Below are positions 21,456 to 25,030 of a DNA stretch of 25,030 bases, piece after piece. The notes under the pieces were generated by a model that did not search any database, was not told the origin of the DNA, and was given only the letters and a program-made list of their open reading frames with translations. The position numbers and the translations under genes were made by a program. Each line of letters begins with the position of its first letter. Within the stretch, counting starts at the first letter, position 1. The stretch comes from Reticulitermes lucifugus (taxonomy: Eukaryota; Arthropoda; Insecta; Blattodea; Rhinotermitidae), in NCBI GenBank assembly GCA_026260175.1, contig JAKCWW010003248.1, positions 5,939 through 30,968 of the forward strand, written 5' to 3'.

Positions 21456-21579
21456 TTATTTTTACTATCCCTGTAGAGTGCCATCTTTGGTTCTGGGTAC
21501 ACACCCTGAGCATTACACGTGACGTTTACTGCTCCAGAATCGTGTTTCGTCCAGGTGATGTGTAAATTCTTTTCTGCAG
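21456..21579 (-). CDS. immunoglobulin-like domain protein, internal exon (first half of domain)
   Basis: A 124-bp exon with an acceptor CTTCTCCCTTTCAG|CT (a good polypyrimidine tract) and a donor AATAA|GTACGT. It begins with two bases of a split codon, reads 40 codons and leaves two bases. The peptide runs AEKNLHITWTKHDSGAVNVT, then CNAQGVYPEPKMALYRD. VNVTC is the B strand, with the Cys that would form the intradomain disulfide. The following VYPEP is typical of C1/C2-like Ig folds. The usual C-strand Trp is absent (Leu in MALYRD). With the next exon it forms one Ig domain of about 99 residues. The upstream exon, which must end with one base, and the signal peptide were not found to the right. 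Alternatively the acceptor is the next CAG, six bases further in, with the same phase. I see coding signal and splice phase; the surface role is inference. Confidence 0.85.
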
Positions 21580-23150
21580 CTGAAAGGGAGAAGAGTTGCA
21601 TTTACATGTACAGTGTAGCAGGAACATAACTAACATTTACTTTTACTTGATGAGGTGTACTTATATTCAGAAAAGAGGAAAAGAAAATGTGATATACGCT
21701 ATTTAAATAGGTTAAAAATATTAATTTGATGAAAATATGGACGAGATAGGATGGAAGATACAAGAGTTTAAGGAATGGAAAATCGTGAACAAATAAATTA
21801 ATAAATGCACAAATATTACCTGAGCAGAAGCATGTCTGCCCATAAGCCCACAAAACTAATTTTCAGAAATGCAATACGTGCCTCTATAAAACACGTCACG
21901 GTCTATTACTTTTATGTGCATTTCAACTTGCTGCGACATTTTCTTGGCATCCCATTTACTTCTATTAATCAAATGAACTAGTTCATCAAAATAAACTAGA
22001 GTATTCCTTTTACTTTTTAAAAGTAAGAAATTATTTAAAATGTAGGAAGATAAAATATTTAGTGTGTTTTATTACAAAATCTATGTGAGCATGTTATTTA
22101 TCCTGGCTGTGAAATGGGTAGGTGTAGGACAGCAATACAAGTACCTAAGTTTTTTCTTTAACAAGCGTCCTGCTACTTAAAAGGAGACAATTTCAAATGT
22201 TGCAGACAAAAGTTCCTTTTATTGCCGTTCTCTCTTTGGTGCTTGGAATTAAAGAAATGGGTCACGGCGAATTAACGACCACAAGCTTTTGCAGCTCCTT
22301 TATGCCACTCAGTCTGCTGCACGAAACCAAACTGACACCACGCTAAATATCTTTGGAACAGGCGTAGGCATGTATTTTTTGCCAGGATCCCAAACGTAAA
22401 ATCAAAGTGATATTAAGTCGTACAATGCTGCGGCATAGAAATACGAAATACTTAAATATTGTTCTCAAGCACTAATAGTATATATAAAATTATACAACAA
22501 TTTTTATTCTAGCTTTTAATTCTCGTAGTATATCTTGGCCTCAGAATTTTCTCAAGATTGGTTTCAACTGTTCCCTTATATACATTTTTATAACAGGTTA
22601 AAAGAATCAGGCCTAGCAATATGAGTGCTATGCAAACAATACCTCCTACATACTTTCCAACTTTATTCCTGTAAAAAACTTTTACTCCCCTGGTACTTTT
22701 TTATATAACTTACTAAGTGCAAGATAAATAAAGAGTAGCATATTAAAGGACAAACATAATAACGAGTGACGAAATTTGTTCATCGTGTGCTGAATTGCAT
22801 GATACAACGACTCGGTGTCTTCAAGTGCTGGATTTAAATTCCTGTCTGACAAACGTATTCCGGTGAATAAGGAGTATAACCCACAGTATGAAACTTCTTC
22901 TTTCTTACTGTCAATCCCACTTCCACGAAATAGGCGCCTGATTTAAAAAAGGTGACACTCGCCATCGAATTTTAGCACTATGAACATTAAATCTGTTTAG
23001 GAAATATACAAACAAATGTTATGTTAAATTATCTTATGGAATTAACCCTTTGTTTTGTACCAGGTACTTAGTTTCCCATATGCCATAACGTGCTTTATAA
23101 ATGACGAGAACGCGTAGTCTGGTAGGTGGTTACCAACCTCAGAGGAAAAT
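21580..23150. other. no exon recognised upstream of the Ig domain
   Basis: This would be intronic if the Ig gene starts further right. It is AT-rich. A GC-richer patch at about 22250-22400 has no sustained frame. A minus frame at 21602-21853 is hydrophobic AT-rich sequence with no splice support. Confidence 0.5.
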
Positions 23151-23218
23151 ACTGTCTTCATCTCCTACAATACGTATGATAAGGAAATCTGCTCCACAGA
23201 GTTATTAAATTAGTTGGT
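23151..23218 (+). repeat. interspersed repeat, copy 1 (GAAATCTGCTCCA family)
   Basis: ACTGTCTT, GAAATCTGCTCCA and GAGTTATTA appear in the same order as at 24784-24840. It lacks the tetranucleotide tail seen in the other copy. Class unknown. Confidence 0.45.
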
Positions 23219-24783
23219 ACTTTCCATTCCTTTTCAACATTCTCGACCACTAAATTTCAACCCATAACTGAATCCTTGAAATTTACAGCACTTCGTCTAC
23301 TGTCTATGTAAAATGTAAAATAAGTCATATAAATATTTTAAACAAAGTTGCTGAACTGTAGCTGAAAATAAGGCTTTGTTCTATTATCATATCCACGTAG
23401 CTACAAAAATCATAATTTCTAATTTTATGATGTGGAACATCATTAAAGGATTTTGAAATAAAGTTTAAGACTTTATGAAACTTATTCTGGCCACTAAACA
23501 CAGCGTGAAGCCCTATTATAATTACGTATTTGTGTAGTGTATTTTTAAATGTGCAGCTACTGTGCAAACTCGTTAGCAGGTCAGCACCGCCTCTTCTTCT
23601 CCTCCTTGGCCAAACTGACTCTAAAATTAAGTAGGGACTTCACAGATACAGCTGTGTGACAGTGTTTTGTGGCAATGCCTTTCCCCCAACATGTTTTCAT
23701 TGTAGCTACAATTTCTGACATATTTCGTTTCCTCTCTTCAATTTATGACATTTTCTCTCGTATCTTAATGCAAGGTAATATAAATTTAAGCAGGAATATA
23801 TACAATTATATTCTCTCAATTTATTATATTAAATGTTTCTTTAAAATTAGAATTACGTTTGTATTTATGTATCTACCTTTTGTCATCCCAAGTTTGTCAA
23901 TGTTTTAATTATAATCTACCATAGAAAAGTTCAAAAATTTTCTGATTAATCCTTCAACAACCAAATTTTTATCTTTTTCAATTCAAAGTTATATTTATGG
24001 CCCAACACCTACAGATTAAAGGGAAAAGGAATATTTTAAAAATTGCTGACTATAATTTCTGAAGAACAAAAAGATTCTCATATTAATTACCCGCTCGTAC
24101 AAAGCAATATGCCTTTCTGCACAACATCATTTCGAATTCCATTTCACCACACAGTGCAGTGTATTAGAGGAGTCCCTGGTTTTGTTATCTTAAGCCCTTG
24201 CTGTATTTCTTCCAACGCTCGTGCGACAAGACTTTAAATTGCTCCATCCTTTTCCACTAGTATTACTCCCTACGAATAAACACAAGGGGGTGAGTTTAGC
24301 CTGAATTCATAATGAAGAACGTTAACCGGAGAGAGAGTTTTGGGAAAGGCGTTCTGCTGTACACACAGGAAAGCTGACAATTCGCATTGGTTAAAGTAAA
24401 CAGAATTTATTATTATTATTATTATTATTATTACGGCGTAATACTTCGGTTAATATCATTTTATAACTCCCTTTTGATGATCGGAGCCTGAGTTCTGGAA
24501 ACATTTATTTCTGTCAAGTTAAGGTAAATACATATGTATCGTATTCGGCGGAGGAGAAAAACGGCTACACGGGTTTGGTGGAGTAACCTAAAGGACAGAG
24601 TCCACTTAGCAGACACAAGAGTAATTCGGAATATGATATTAAAATTTATCTTATGGAAATAGAATGGGAAAGCGTTGACTGGATTTATGCAGCTCAAAAT
24701 AGGTAAAAGTGGCCAAATATTTTAGGCAAAGAAATGAAATTTCGGGTTACACAAAGTGCAAGGAATTTTTGACTAGATGAGGA
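23219..24783. other. no gene recognised; contains an AT-rich stretch and one (TTA)n tract
   Basis: Frames of up to 80 codons on both strands (23325-23567 minus, 23669-23908 plus, 24461-24697 minus) are AT-driven, match nothing recognisable and lack splice context. The trinucleotide tract at 24406 is listed separately. Confidence 0.5.
24406..24433. repeat. (TTA)n microsatellite
   Basis: About nine uninterrupted TTA units. This is the reverse-complement class of the AAT tracts at 3055 and 5150. Confidence 0.9.
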
Positions 24784-24840
24784 CACTGTCTTATCACGAA
24801 GAAATCTGCTCCATTGAGTTGTTAGTTATCATTTAGTTAG
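24784..24840 (+). repeat. interspersed repeat, copy 2 (GAAATCTGCTCCA family)
   Basis: ACTGTCTTATCACGAAG, GAAATCTGCTCCATTGAG and TTGTTAGTTA align with 23151-23218. It runs straight into the tetranucleotide tract, which may be the tail of the element. Confidence 0.45.
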
Positions 24841-24879
24841 TCAGTTAGTCAGTCAGTCAGTTTGTTTGTTTGTTTGTTG
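24831..24879. repeat. compound tetranucleotide tract (TTAG/TCAG)n-(TTTG)n
   Basis: Alternating TTAG and TCAG units pass into four GTTT units. The position directly after a repeat copy suggests a retroposon tail that expanded by slippage. Confidence 0.8.
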
Positions 24880-24937
24880 AGGGCCGTATCTCTCAAACTT
24901 CGAATGATTTTCACTATTTACATACACCAACTGGATG

Positions 24938-25030
24938 CAACTTTATTTAAAAATCTGTATAGTTTTTTAAAACATTCAATATAGTCTTCTCGGGCGCACA
25001 GCCGCGTCAATTCGTTTGAATACAACGTTT
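24938..25030. mobile_element. possible mobile-element fragment running off the right edge
   Basis: A CpG-rich block (24988-25030) contains CTCGGGCGCACAGCCGCGTC and ends in ACAACGTTT. On the minus strand a short open frame reads VVFKRIDAAVRPRRLY and stops. CGTTT(CG)-type blocks with such frames recur in large arthropod genomes, and the block shares the ACGTTT motif with the inverted repeat at 10387. It is truncated by the window, so the class is open. Confidence 0.25.

Noticed and set aside
3106..22395. Four GGATCCC sites spread across the window
   Set aside because: The flanking sequences do not align convincingly, and the number is close to chance.
1..25030. CRISPR array, bacterial operon, phage or defence system
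   Set aside because: No regularly spaced repeats with unique spacers, no dense ORFs and no relevant domains. The sequence is eukaryotic.

Overview
This is AT-rich, gene-poor, repeat-laden DNA from a eukaryote. The features are tRNA-derived SINEs with RNA polymerase III A/B boxes, a non-LTR retrotransposon tail, micro- and minisatellites, and split exons with GT/AG borders. There is no operon structure, no Shine-Dalgarno context and no dense set of ORFs. The mix fits an arthropod with a large genome and long introns. A polyneopteran insect such as a cockroach, termite, stick insect or locust is the best guess, but this rests on repeat style only and is not proven.

The one protein-coding signal that stands up is a pair of minus-strand exons at 21456-21579 and 19218-19390. 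They are separated by a 2,065-bp intron and joined in a matching phase. Together they give about 99 residues of an extracellular immunoglobulin-like domain: a B-strand Cys followed by a YPEP motif, and an F-strand Cys 58 residues later. The next 5' and 3' exons are not convincingly visible. A possible membrane-anchor exon far downstream (5247-5467) is offered only as a hypothesis. The other ORFs of 60-100 codons look like chance or repeat-driven reading frames.

Layout. 1-2830: AT-rich intergenic or intronic DNA with two strong palindromes. 2830-5200: a repeat cluster with three tRNA-like SINEs, an old interspersed repeat, a non-LTR tail and AAT/ATC microsatellites. 5200-9970: mostly featureless, with one interspersed-repeat copy at 7.3 kb. 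9970-13170: a reverse-transcriptase C-terminal fragment, an inverted repeat built on GACGTTTCGG, further repeat fragments and a 230-bp CATA array. 14120-14564: a ten-copy, 45-bp minisatellite. 14565-19217: nothing recognisable; probably the downstream intron of the Ig gene. 19218-21579: the Ig exons, with two SINEs in their intron in the sense orientation. 21580-25030: further non-coding DNA with a diverged repeat pair, two microsatellites and a repeat fragment running off the end.

I found no bacterial, CRISPR, viral or defence system. The most interesting items are the unassigned Ig-domain gene, the several distinct SINE types, and the minisatellite with a partial 90-bp higher-order period.
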